From contig CM043803.1 in NCBI GenBank assembly GCA_023974075.1, positions 2,825,495 through 2,889,494 on the forward strand: a DNA stretch of 64,000 bases, read 5' to 3'. Below the pieces are notes generated by a model. It saw only the letters and a list, made by a program, of their open reading frames with translations. It did not search any database and had not been told where the DNA came from. Every line of letters starts with the position of its first letter. Positions within the stretch are counted from its first letter, which is position 1. The stretch is from Chaenocephalus aceratus (taxonomy: Eukaryota; Chordata; Actinopteri; Perciformes; Channichthyidae). Shown here one piece after another: positions 13,306 through 23,402 of the stretch. The position numbers and the translations under genes were made by a program.

Positions 13306-13396
13306 TTGGTGTCAGAAGTGACTTTTCGAACGGAGGACGTCTATCCTGACGGGAGTCCGTAACTGCGTCACGGAGCTAGCCGGGAAGCTAGCAGAG

Positions 13397-13654
13397 ATGG
13401 AAAAGTTCAGCAAGATGGGAGTGAAGCAGGAAAGTAGTGATGGAGAGGAAGAGGGAGCATGCGGGTGGTCGAAGGACATGAGCGGGGAGTTCATGAGTGC
13501 ACGGGAGGCGAGAGAGCGCCTGAGAGAGTCGGCGGTGAAGATGGCTAGAGACGCGGGAATGTCGCCGTCTTCCGCGGCATTTCGCGCCATTTCCAAGCTG
13601 GATGTAAACAACAATGGCGGCGCCCATCGACCAGCAGCCTCTGAAAAGGCATAA
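13397..13654 (+). CDS. short gag-like frame of the LTR element
   Basis: An 85-codon frame opening MEKFSKMGVKQESSDG sits 90 bases after the 5' LTR, where gag would start. It is charged, with an E-rich segment and a REARERLRESAVKMARDAG helix. No zinc knuckle or capsid core is visible. It could be a gag remnant or merely packaging sequence. Confidence 0.4.
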   Translation: MEKFSKMGVKQESSDGEEEGACGWSKDMSGEFMSAREARERLRESAVKMARDAGMSPSSAAFRAISKLDVNNNGGAHRPAASEKA

Positions 13655-14111
13655 GACCAGCCACACTCTCAGCCCATCTATAAAGGGTTCTCCTCACAGC
13701 GTGGAGACCAGCGTGTCAGTGGACAGCGTGGAGACCAGCGTGGAGACCAGCGTGTCAGTGGACAGCGTGGAGACCAGCGTGGAGACCAGCGTGGAGACCA
13801 GCGTGGAGACCAGTGTGGAGACCAGCGTGTCAGTGGACAGCGTGGAGACCAGCGTGGAGACCAGCGTGGAGACCAGCGTGGAGACCAGTGTGGAGACCAG
13901 CGTGTCAGTGGACAGCGTGGAGACCAGCGTGTCAGTGGACAGCGTGGAGACCAGTGTGGAGACCAGCGTGTCAGTGGACAGCGTGGAGACCAGCGTGTCA
14001 GTGGACAGCCAGTGGGTTGGTCCCTGCAGAGTACTGGAGAGGGTGGGGGGAGTGTTTGTGCTGTGTTTTATTTGTTCCTCGTGGGCGAGGAACTTTGTAG
14101 TGGGGGGGTAG
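13614..14111 (+). CDS. 165-codon frame carrying the VETS/VSVDS minisatellite
   Basis: This frame overlaps the end of the previous one in another frame. It starts at a good-context ATG (acaATGg) and stops on the TAG that abuts the 3' LTR. After about 29 residues comes a perfect in-frame tandem array of VETS and VSVDS units. Then SQWVGPCRVLERVGGV follows, which resembles the C-terminus of gypsy-type integrase (WxGPxxVLERVG), suggesting that an internal deletion fused gag-side to pol-end sequence. Whether it is translated is unknown. Confidence 0.45.
   Translation: MAAPIDQQPLKRHKTSHTLSPSIKGSPHSVETSVSVDSVETSVETSVSVDSVETSVETSVETSVETSVETSVSVDSVETSVETSVETSVETSVETSVSVDSVETSVSVDSVETSVETSVSVDSVETSVSVDSQWVGPCRVLERVGGVFVLCFICSSWARNFVVGG
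13701..14009 (+). repeat. coding-frame minisatellite, 17 x 12 bp and 7 x 15 bp units
   Basis: The 309 bases consist entirely of GTGGAGACCAGC (VETS) and GTGTCAGTGGACAGC (VSVDS) units. The VETS runs between VSVDS units are 1, 2, 5, 5, 1, 2 and 1 long. Every unit length is a multiple of three, so expansion keeps the frame. Only a few AGC/AGT variants occur, which indicates recent expansion. Confidence 0.95.
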
Positions 14112-14420
14112 TGTAGCGATCCTGCATAGGATGTTCAGGGTGTCACTCAGGCATCCCCCGTCTCTCTGCCAATCATAGAGCTGCACAGTGATGCTGGTTG
14201 AGGTGCGGGCCTGTGGTTGGGGAGCGGACGGGGGAGGGCGGGGAGTTGTGACGTAGACACTGCTATATTTATATGTGTCGGGGTAGGAGTTAAGTCAGTG
14301 TGGGAAGTGTGAGGTAGAACCCCCACAATGTACCGGTACCTGTGATCATCTGTAAGAATATCTGTTATTAAAGCCTAATAACGAGAAGCCTGTTTCCGAC
14401 TCCACCTTGCGAATGTTACA
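14112..14420 (+). repeat. 3' LTR
   Basis: Direct copy of 12994-13305, three bases shorter through one-base differences in G or C runs, plus one C/T change close to the end. Confidence 0.9.
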
Positions 14421-15489
14421 ATATATATGTGTGTGTGCGTGTCCGCATCTGTAGCCTGTTATTGTCTCATTATACCGCACTGTGAATGAATCAAAGTAAA
14501 TATATAAGTCATCATGAACACATCTGTCCATCAGACAGAGGGCTGCTGTGCCTCCTGTCATCATTAATGGACGTCTCTTTAAAATGACCGCTCAGAGGAG
14601 AGGAGTTCTCATTTCTCTAACCGCCTGCTGCTTCCCCTCCTCTCTCCTCGGTTCCCCTCCTCGGCTCCTCCGCTCGCATCTCCTGTGGGCGGGACTAAGT
14701 ATCGAGGATAGGAGATAGGAGGGGAGTTCGAGAAATGAGAAAGGGCCCTGATCACTCCTCCGCTGCTCCGATACAAGTCCGGTCTGCGGTGGTTTGTTGA
14801 TACATGTCGTCTTCTTCTGTTTGCTTTAATCGAGGCTACGTAGTTATGCAGCGCCCCCATCGTTAGTAAATGGAAGTACTACAAAGAACCCCGTCTCGTG
14901 CAATTATTTCACAAGTTTTGTTATATACACAGCTTGAAAAAAATTACCGAGGTCCGGACCTCGGTGACCTCAATGGTAGATACGGCCATGCTCACATGCT
15001 ATGAATGTCACCTCAAGTCAGTTTCCACTCTTGGTTCTTTGCAGTCAGAACAGAAGAGACTCGCTTGCTTTTGTAAGACGGATCCCACTGGCGAAAAATC
15101 CACATTAGTCAAGGAGCTCTTTATTTGCAAATAATATACAGTCTATTTAATTTGACTGTCTCTTCTGCATTTGGCAGAACATCAGTTAGGGGCTGTGTTG
15201 ACAGTGTTTAAGACATTAAAGTGGCTGCCTTTTAGACAACTTTCTGGCTGTGCGCAGGACAATAAAGCTTGCTCTGCACAAAGCTGAAATGAGATATTTT
15301 TACCGTTCCATTATATGAGTTCAAAGGAGGATACATGCATTTATGACTTGGATTGAAGACGTGGCGAGGTGGAGATTCTCTATGCAGTGGAACAGGAAAT
15401 AGCTTTGTTAGGAAACAGTGATTCTCTTTAGGAATGTTCAGTGTAAAAGTAAGGTTCACAAAATGGGACTTAAGGCCTGTTCAACACAA

Positions 15490-15640
15490 TGATGGTAGAA
15501 GTATTCAGATCATTTATTTGAGTAAAGGTACAAATAGCACACTTTGAAATACTCCAATACCAGTACAAATATTTTGCATTCAGAACCTATACCTTAAGTA
15601 AAATGATGTAACTATTATTATTATTACAGTGCTGCATGTG
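15490..15640. repeat. teleost interspersed repeat fragment ('gtagaagtattcagat' type)
   Basis: Phrases such as gtagaagtattcagat, gagtaaaggtac and ttttgcattcag match a highly repeated percomorph sequence. Similar text recurs at 17290-17680 and 41095-41225. Confidence 0.45.
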
Positions 15641-17289
15641 TTTAAGATTGTGCTAATTCCTTTATATACACCGTTGGGTAGTTTGATCTACAGAAATGTA
15701 TCATATTCTATAACCATCATATGTTTATATCCTCAGTGTCCTCCTGTAAGGACTACATATCTCTAAAAGGTTCTCTGCTCTCAGAAAAACGATCTGTTTT
15801 CAGCTTAGTGATGATGTATTTTCCAGGTGATCCATGCAGGTTTTTAGATAGTTTATTTAACTTAAGATGTTGGGAGGATTTGGTTCACAGAACAGGAAGG
15901 GTATGAGAGATCTGCAGAGAAACTAAAGATCTCAGAATAACAGTAGTAGCAAAAGTGGAAGTCCTCAAGTAAATGTACTTACTGACATTTAACCACTAAT
16001 TCAACCGGATAAAGAGTGTCATTTGTAATCTCATACGGGGCAATCCTATTTTTTCTGACCATCCCATCCAGACATTTATTTTTCTTCAGAACTTTAGTTC
16101 TATAAATATTCCTTATAGGAGGCATGAGTCAACGAGGCTGTGTTTGTGAACTCTTGGTGATGTGTGTACCTAATCCCGCCCTGTTTCTTACACTTGTAAC
16201 AGAGCAGGGGTCCTGTGGGACTTCTGCACCTGGTATTTTACACACAGTCGATGACACTTACATGGGGCTTGAGCATAGTGTCATAGACTTTCTATATTTG
16301 TGGGAATAGATAGGTGACTTCTCGTGCAACTCCCCAGGTCTGTGAGTGTCACCGGGGGGTCACTTTGTGTGCAAACAGTAACACAGGGCAGATGCTTTGT
16401 CAGCATCAATATATTAAAAAGGTACTGTTAATGCATTGAAGTATGTGTTCCTGTCTTTCTTGGGAACTTTTTAGTTGCCAGAGTAAAAATCACGGCATGT
16501 CTGTTCTCTCTTAGAATACAGAGCTTTAAAATGACATAATGAGTGCACATTATGGATGATGTAGTGAAATTGAATATCTACTGTTCGCCATTGGCACGAC
16601 AAAAGTCGGGCTCTCGGCCACAGTTGCCACAGTGATTTTCTGTGTTGTGTTTACGCTCAGTTTATTTGGTGCTCTTTGTGCTGGTAATTAAAAATATCAT
16701 TTGCATATAAAAGTCAGCATAAACACCTCATTTAAGTGTGGTAAGTTTGTCTGTGCCTGGATTCACTCCAGTTTAAGTGAAATACCAAAGTTGGTTGGGC
16801 TGTTGGCAAGTGAACTCTAAATATTACAAGCATCCACAAAGACGGATATGTTCTGAACTCTCAAACTCGCAGTGTATTGGGCCAGAAGCCGTGAGGGAGG
16901 AGAGGAATGATGTTGAGTGATGACTGTGGCTCATATCCACCCTCATAAACAAAGAAATGGAGATGGCAAAAGGGAAGATTCTTTTTCTTTTGCAAAGCTG
17001 TGCAGACACTTTGAACAATGGCAAATCTTAACTTACTTATTGACTGAATTTCCTTGCACGGATAGAGATTTTTTTCCAGGAATACACGGCAAAGTATTAC
17101 TTTACGCCTTATTAAGAAACAAACACACTTTATAAACAATCAATACATTTAAAATTACACTAGTTAGAAGCAAATATAAAAGGACATTTTCTGAGTTTAT
17201 TAATATACAGTATTTGCCAACAGTTATAGCTTCTCAGATCAAAGCATATTCTATTTTATTAAAACTGTTATAACTTTATGTTTACACAT

Positions 17290-17680
17290 TGGGGGGAAAA
17301 AGTACCAAGAACTTTAAGTAAAAGCAGCAATACCACATAAATATTGTGGTACAAGTAAAAGTATTTGCATTAAATACGTCCCATTTAAAAAATAATGTTT
17401 ATTACTGGATCCTATTATTGAATCAATATTGTGTTCAACAGCTGGTGAAAGTGGAGCTTGTTTTTTATTACTTTCTTTACTATTCTTTTTTCTATTTCTT
17501 CAATAGCTTAATCCATAATAATAGATAATTTATGGTGGATTATATTTAGTTTTATGTTTCTAACCCTGCAAAATAAAACTGTCAAAATAAACATACAGCA
17601 ATTGTTTTAGAAGAAGTATAAAGTAGCATATATTAAAAAAAACTTAAGTAAAGTACAAGTACCTCAAATTTGCACATAAC
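17290..17680. repeat. teleost interspersed repeat fragment
   Basis: Repeated taagtaaaagcagcaatacc, gtggtacaagtaaaagta and acttaagtaaagtacaag phrases place it with the fragment at 15490-15640. Confidence 0.45.
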
Positions 17681-19289
17681 TTAAGTCAATCACATGGGTG
17701 CTTCAAAGTACAAATACATTGAATACACTTATATCTGTTTACAACCACATAGTAGTGTGTTATATCCAGTTGGTGGGGATTCAGATGGAAAAATAACAAA
17801 TAAGCCAGCTTTTTCAAATATATCTGCCTTTACTTTATCATGTTCTGTACATTATTTCATTTTCAAAGTCTCTATCACACTATATGACAATAATGGCTAT
17901 CATTTACTACAAAAGGTTGCATAAATAATTTAAATGTGAAATAAAAAATAAATATGCAGTTCATTCTTTGTAACAGTCCTTCTTTAGTGTCTGTAGAAAC
18001 CAGCCCCCCACCCCGCCCACCCACTGCAGCGGACCACACAGGTACGATATGTACAATCACAGCTCTCAGCTTACACCACAAACCCCTTCCAGTTGCTATT
18101 CCATAACATACAATCGGGAAAAAGAAGCAAACATTGTCGGTACAGTTAAGACAACCATACAAAAAATCAGGAAGCAATAGAAGCGGAATGACTATATGTG
18201 GAAACATTGTGAATATTCTTCATGGAGTACAGTCCCCTTCGCTGAAGAGGGAGGTTGTGACAGACCGGGGGTCAGATTTGATCAGAATTATTGTTCTCAT
18301 TATGTTATGTGTATTCCTATCTTTCCTGTTGGAGCTATTTACAGGGAGCGGACAAACGGATGGATTTTGGCTGTGGATGGCTTGATCGCTGCTCTATTTG
18401 GCCCGTTACAAAATAATTCCGGTGTGTGTGGGCGTGCTGGAGAAGAGCTCTGCCCTTAGGTAACAACGCAACCATGCTCCACTTTCTGATGCCTCCTACA
18501 CACACACATGTGCACTTATTTTTTCTGTGTGTGTTTCCAGCAAACAGGAACTGGCTGGAGGAAATGGCTTTTTATAACTCGAAACAACACAGGAATAGGC
18601 TCATTTAGTAATTAAGGAGTCACAGGAATGCCCCCGTAGTGTCAAAACTGCTTAATTTCTCTGTCTCTCCTCACTCTGCATCTGGCTGTGGGGAAGGTTA
18701 CTGTGACTGACAGGCTTGGCAGAGTGCTGTGCGGCTATCCCGATGAGTGAGGCCTTTAGTGAGCTGCCTGCACCGCTGCACAGAAACCTGTCAACATCAG
18801 AGCCCCAAGAGCTGCCACCATCTCCTCCACACACGCACAGCCAAAAAGGAGATGGATTACAACCACTTTGGGGGCGAAGATACACCTTTTCAGCTTTAAA
18901 AAACATTGCTCTGCATCCGCTGGATGTTTGTACAGATGGGCTGAAGCCTTCGGGGAGGACTTCTCATTAAATGAAATCTGTTTGTGTGCAGGACACAAAC
19001 CAAAAAGAGGCTTGAGCTGTTGGGGCGATTAGATACTTTTTATCCAACATAGTGGCTTACATCTGTGGCAAGCCCCCTGGCAGTGACTCAACTTGTCATG
19101 CAAATAAGCAGCCGAGTTTCACAAAATACGCTGAAAAAATGAAAGACTGATGACTTAAAAAACAAGTCAAAAATAAGCTTATGAATTCGCTCTCTTTGAT
19201 ATTTCTCCTCCCTAGTTGAAGGAGACGTTGTTGAATGGTGTGTTGTGTAACGTGTGTGTGTGCTTTGGTGTTTGTCCTTTGGAAGAGCA

Positions 19290-19696
19290 TCAGTACGAGT
19301 TTCCCATCAGTGTCGGCGTGTTGTTCTTGTCCGGACTTGAGACAAGCGACTGTGCTCTTGTTGCGTTTTGGCACCTCTTTGAGCTCTGATTGGTTGTGGT
19401 GGGGCCTGAAGCGCTTGCACTTGCAGGAGGGTAACCACGCGGATTTTGTAAGTCCGAGTGGTTGCCGTTGGGACAGTGCAGCTGCACCCTCCTAGTCCTG
19501 GAGTGGGCCGGGATGCAGCGGTAGTCCGTGGTGCTGCCCCTCCACCACTTCCCACGGCCGATGGAGTTGGGCAAGAGGTGTGCGGGCATGCACTGGCCCG
19601 AACACACCAGCTCCTTTACGGGCTTGGCACTGCGGCAAGATCCGTCCGTAATGTAACGGGTGGAGCGCAACTCCCTGCAGCTCAACTCCGAGGCAC
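19290..19696 (-). pseudogene. sost: sost exon 2: cystine-knot domain, three frame shifts
   Basis: The acceptor is CCTTCCATTCCAG, with AG at 19698-19697. The exon starts GT|GCC TCG, joining in phase 1 to exon 1. Frame 0 gives an uninterrupted, strongly sclerostin-like run to CPNGNH at about 19460. The expected TYKIRVVT then lies in the +1 frame (about 19454-19431) and [17 protein letters not shown] in the +2 frame (from about 19425). The family-like ending GNSY then stop is back in frame 0 (TGA 19292-19290). Frame 0 itself has no internal stop, so a protein lacking the CKCK cysteines of the knot could still be read from this exon. Confidence 0.78.
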
Positions 19697-22364
19697 CTGG
19701 AATGGAAGGACAGAATATCACAGTTACACTCGTGGCTTCAGCCCAAAACACAGACTTTGAAGTTCTGCACACTGTAAATGACATTCTGCAGGTTGACCGC
19801 CATAATGCTGCAGCCTGTGTCCGACTCCAATATGTGCTAATATCTCTCCGATTCTGTCAACATTCGGTCACCCATTCTGTTTTGTGTAAGTCAAACTGCA
19901 GTTCAATCCTGACATTTTAGGAGACACAAAAGTGCAACCGAAAAATGCACTTTTATATATCCAACTAATGTAACAATTTGTATATTTAAAGAAAAGATTT
20001 GAGAGATCATATCAGCGTTTCCCAAATGTCGTCATGGTCTGATCATTAGCCGATGACGGGTGTTTGACAAGGAGATCCAGCTGGCAGCAATCAGCTGATA
20101 GCATATCCAGACTAGAGGCCATTAAACAGCTCAATCAAACTTAATGTAGGTTTGGCTGGAAGGAAAGCTGGCATTCAGCGTTGGCCCTCAGGAAATGTAT
20201 GTGGTGATGGAGGAGTAAATAGCTGTCTGGTTATTTTAAAGTAAGTGTACGGTTTTGGACAAACTGGACATCTGCCAGACTGATTTGAGAAAACACACTC
20301 CCGACTGTAATCCCATGTTTCGGCCGCAGCCTTTTAACAGCCGTATGCATGAGTTATTGTCCCGCAAGTTTTTTGTTTTTTACAAGCAGTGTGTAAAGAC
20401 GGGGCAGAGGAACTGTCGGTTTAGAAATGATACACTCCAAGAGGGATCTGTTTTTCTCTGTGGCTTTCTTTGCAAAAAAAGGGCTGAACAAAGGATTTAT
20501 GTGAGGTGACTCTTTTTTTCCTCTGCCCGAGAACCTGATCTGATGTTATTCTGTGGCCGCCACTGAAGGGACCACAGTAGTATACAATGACTACACTGGG
20601 CAGCAGTTCGCACCAATTACCACCGTAACCCAGAAAGTCAGGTTGTCTTGTTCGGTCTCTCTGTGCCTTTTCCCTACATGTCCTGTTCTCCTCTCCACTG
20701 TAAACCTGAACAAATCATTACTAATGATGGAGACCTGCACACTGGACTACTGTACAGTTGCGTGCACTGTTGCTCTCCCTCGGCGGTAAGAGAGCAGTCC
20801 TGGGAGAGGAGTGTAGGGAGGCCAGGCAGTGGTCCAAAGTCCCTGCTGTGACACCACAGGGACCACGAGCAGGACATCCTGGGACAAACACTGAGTGATG
20901 AATTACGAAAATAATCCAGGAGATTTCTGTGTCCGAGTGAACAACAACGCATATGGTGCTTATCCAGATGAAAACAAGGGGATGCACTTTTACAGCTATA
21001 TTTTGGAGACTGCGGTTCATTGTAAACATTTTTTTTTTTTAATTTTAAAGCTATTTTTATACTGAATTTAAACATTTGGTGATTTTGCAGTAATCTTTGT
21101 GAAATAAACCAATTGATTAGTTACGAGTACGAGTGTTAGCCATCAAAGATTTTCTTAAGGACAGCCCAATAATATACTCAACCAACGTATCATGATTTGC
21201 TAATCCCCATTTTGTCAGCCGTTATTCTTTTAATCCAACAAATCATCTTCTTCTCCAGTGCCCGTGACTAAATCTTTGAGAACATTGCACCACCCATCTT
21301 GAATGCATGAGTGTGAGATTATTGTACATGCACCGCTCGATCAGAACATACAACCTTTACTGGCCACAGGTGGGAATCATTCTCAAAAGGCAGTGTTGCG
21401 TTTAAAAAGCAATTCTTCATACACCCAAAAGACTACATCCCCTGAAAGACAAACTGCAGGGTTTTCAGAGACATGTTGTTGCAATCAAATGGTAAGCAGA
21501 GTTTGACTAATAGTATAAAGAGAAAAGGAAACAACCTGGAAGACAATGTGAAAATGTAGCCCTGATGTCTCTCTAAATGCTCCACTTGAGATTGATGTCG
21601 GGGAAGAAAACCACAAGAATGTGTCTGTGCCGCCTCCAGTCCGCACCCGTAGACTCTGTGCAGTGGATTAAGCAAGAAAACACTTCCCACACAGGAGAGC
21701 TGCTCGTGATCAGGGAGGCAGTGTGAGGAAGAAGTGAAATGGAAAGACGGGTTGTCTTTAATACCTTTTTTTAAGTCAGATCCACCGATTATAACAGTAG
21801 TAAGTAGTACATTTCCAAGATTACATTTTTTTTTAAAGACAAAACAGCGGATCAAGTCTTATTCAAACATTTAATCATTTATAACAAAACTACCTGTGAA
21901 ATTAATCTTACAGTTTTCCCACCAAAATCTAATTATTTATTCCGAAAAAGGAAATATACATGTTTAAACAAAGAGATCCTACACTATTTAAATTGAAAAA
22001 CTAAAGATTTTTATGATTTAAAAAATAAATAAATAGTATACTCAATTTATTATAAAAAGGTAGTGTGTCTCGGCTGTCTGGATATTAAATAAGATATTGT
22101 CATGCTGTCGGCCCCCCTTGGATATAGGTATTATAGTCTCTGTAATGCTATTTACGGATTGAACTAACGTTTAAAAAAAAAAAAATACATTATGTGTATT
22201 TCTTGTATGTAACTCACTCACTTTTACGCGCCATGCCTTAATGAAACCTCACAAAAGTACCCTTTTAAGATTGACCTGGAAAAAGAAATTTAAATACCTC
22301 CGACGTGCCACCTGTAACACAGTTTTTCCATACTAATAGAGTGAAAGTAGTAGGGCCTACTTAC
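19697..22364 (-). other. sost: sost intron
   Basis: This single GT-AG intron of 2.67 kb separates signal peptide and knot exons, as in the family. No other convincing coding or repeat feature was recognised in it. Confidence 0.75.
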
Positions 22365-22617
22365 TGTAAGAGACAGTGTCCGCGCTCCTCCGCCGCTCTT
22401 CGCCCTGTATTTAGGGTGTTGTTGTTGTTATTGTTATTGTTTGCCGTTGGCCGTCTGTAATATAGTCTCGAGGAGGGGTCCGACTGTTTCTCTGTACTCC
22501 GTTAAAATCTCCGTGCGTCGTTTCTTAGTACCTTCCATCCCTTCACGGCGGTTGCCAGCATCCCTGCAGAAGCAGCAGCGCGAGGTTGGAGACGAGGAGG
22601 GCCAGAGGACACTGCAT
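22365..22617 (-). pseudogene. sost: sost exon 1: signal peptide and N-terminal region, several frame shifts
   Basis: ATG at 22617-22615 opens MQCPLALLVSNLALLLLQGC, a clear signal peptide similar to the family start. An in-frame TGA follows at 22545-22543. The homologous text then continues in other frames. VKGWKVLRNDA lies just after the stop. TEILTEYRETVG follows a shift near 22511-22517. An Asn-run plus TLN follows one near 22437-22445. Frame 0 returns near 22405-22420 as RRRSADTVSYS up to donor ACA|GTAAGT (GT at 22364-22363). The pattern fits two one-base losses and two one-base gains. Confidence 0.75.
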
Positions 22618-22745
22618 GCTGGAGGCTCGGCGGCAAAAGTGAAGAAGCACGAGGAGGATAAAAATGTCACGCACGAAAAAGAGCGAGATGATGCCCTCTC
22701 GGATTAGTCGGTCAGTTCTACTGTCAATGCACGAGGCGCACGCGG

Positions 22746-22752
22746 TATTTAA
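22746..22752 (-). promoter_or_regulatory. candidate TATA-like box of sost
   Basis: TTAAATA on the minus strand lies about 130 nt upstream of the sost ATG, at a plausible core-promoter distance for a short 5' UTR. This rests on position and sequence only. Confidence 0.3.
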
Positions 22753-22831
22753 GCCTAAGCGAGTTTCTCGTCAAAGATGACAATTAAGCCTTACACGGAG
22801 TGGGAGGGGCTGAAGTGGAGTGAGACTCATT

Positions 22832-23402
22832 GAGAAACTAGGAGGACAGGGAACAAGACGAGGGGATACAATAGGGGAGAGAGAAAAGTGAGGGAAGGAA
22901 ATACAATGATAAAGTGAAATAGAGAAGTTGAGGAAGGAAGGAGAAACAGACAGGAAATTTTTTGAAAAAGAGAAGAAAGTGGAAAAAGAGAAGAGCCTGG
23001 GGAGAATGTAGGAAATAGAGCACAAAAGTGAGGAGAAGAATGATGAAAGGAGGGGAAGAAGTATAGAGTAAGAAAAAGGAGGGTAGGTGAGTTGAGAGGA
23101 GAAATAAAAAGACTTAAAAAAGTAGACGGGGAAAAGAGAGATGATAGAAAACAGAGGAAATGAGTCGGGAGCTAAAAGAGGTGAGGAGATGAGAAGTGAT
23201 ACAAAAGAGAAAGGTTAGAGATCAGAGGAGGAGAGAAACAAGAAGAGAGGGAGTGTGGAGGAAAGAAAGGACGAAGATAAGATGAAGAAATCAGAAGGAA
23301 AATGGAGATGTAAAATAATAATCAAGAGGGAAATTTGAGGTGAGATCAGAGAAAATGTAACAGAAGTTTATAAAGACAGTGGAAAAAGAGAAGAGGAGCA
23401 CA
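22832..23402. repeat. polypurine/polypyrimidine tract upstream of sost
   Basis: About 570 bases are overwhelmingly A and G on the plus strand, with GAGAGA, GGAAGG and AAGAAG runs but no regular unit. The tract begins about 215 bases upstream of the sost start and would be pyrimidine-rich on the sost sense strand. Such tracts can adopt triplex structures (established for purine-pyrimidine mirror sequences). Confidence 0.75.

Larger units (their letters stand above)
12994..14420 (+). mobile_element. compact non-autonomous LTR retrotransposon (gypsy-like, TRIM/LARD type)
   Basis: Two LTRs of 312 and 309 bp bracket only 806 bp of internal sequence. The LTRs start TG and end CA and differ at about four positions, three of which are single-G or single-C run changes, so the insertion is young. 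A primer-binding site, TGGTGTCAGAAGTG (13307), follows the 5' LTR one base in. A G-rich polypurine tract (about 14100-14111) precedes the 3' LTR. ATAT flanks both ends (12990-12993, 14421-14424), but the site is itself AT-repetitive. No protease, reverse transcriptase or integrase core is present, so movement would need a helper. Confidence 0.9.
12180..14748. mobile_element. DNA transposon/MITE interrupted by an LTR element
   Basis: The left end gggccctttctcatttc (12180-12196) is the exact reverse complement of 14732-14748, and both are followed by CT-rich sequence with ctcctcg repeats. Inside the ends, tctcatttctcta occurs again on both sides (about 12291 and 14609). A complete LTR retrotransposon sits between the halves. 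Without it the element is about 1.1 kb. No transposase was seen and no clear target-site duplication was found. Confidence 0.6.
14749..19289. other. no recognised gene; region downstream of sost
   Basis: The region holds two copies of a common percomorph interspersed repeat (about 15490-15640 and 17290-17680) and otherwise AT-rich unique sequence. The sost 3' UTR must begin at 19289 and run leftwards, but no convincing AATAAA was found on that strand close by. In mammals the bone enhancer of SOST lies downstream of the gene (established knowledge). No counterpart could be recognised by eye. Confidence 0.5.
19290..22617 (-). pseudogene. sost: sost (sclerostin) locus, frame-broken, two exons
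   Basis: Sclerostin is a secreted cystine-knot protein that binds LRP5/6 and restrains Wnt signalling in bone (family knowledge). The two exons, 22617-22365 and 19696-19290, have good splice sites and matching phase 1. Together they total 660 nt from ATG to TGA, the right size for the family (human 213 residues). Exon 2 holds the diagnostic [36 protein letters not shown] and RCIPAHSRT. However, the homologous sequence moves between all three frames: about four shifts in exon 1 (net zero) and three in exon 2 (net three bases). Frame 0 from the ATG meets TGA at codon 25. As given it cannot make full-length sclerostin. It is either a recently inactivated gene or a stretch with clustered assembly indels. 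Neighbouring dusp3 shows no such errors over the same coding length. Confidence 0.8.

Noticed and set aside
13698..14010. Possible CRISPR-like array
   Set aside because: The repeats are contiguous 12- and 15-bp units without unique spacers, inside a eukaryotic retrotransposon.
20553..20640. Protein-like stretch (TTVVYNDYTGQQFAPITTV) in the sost intron
   Set aside because: No family recognised, no convincing acceptor or donor, and sost needs no third exon. Kept only as a note for a translated search.
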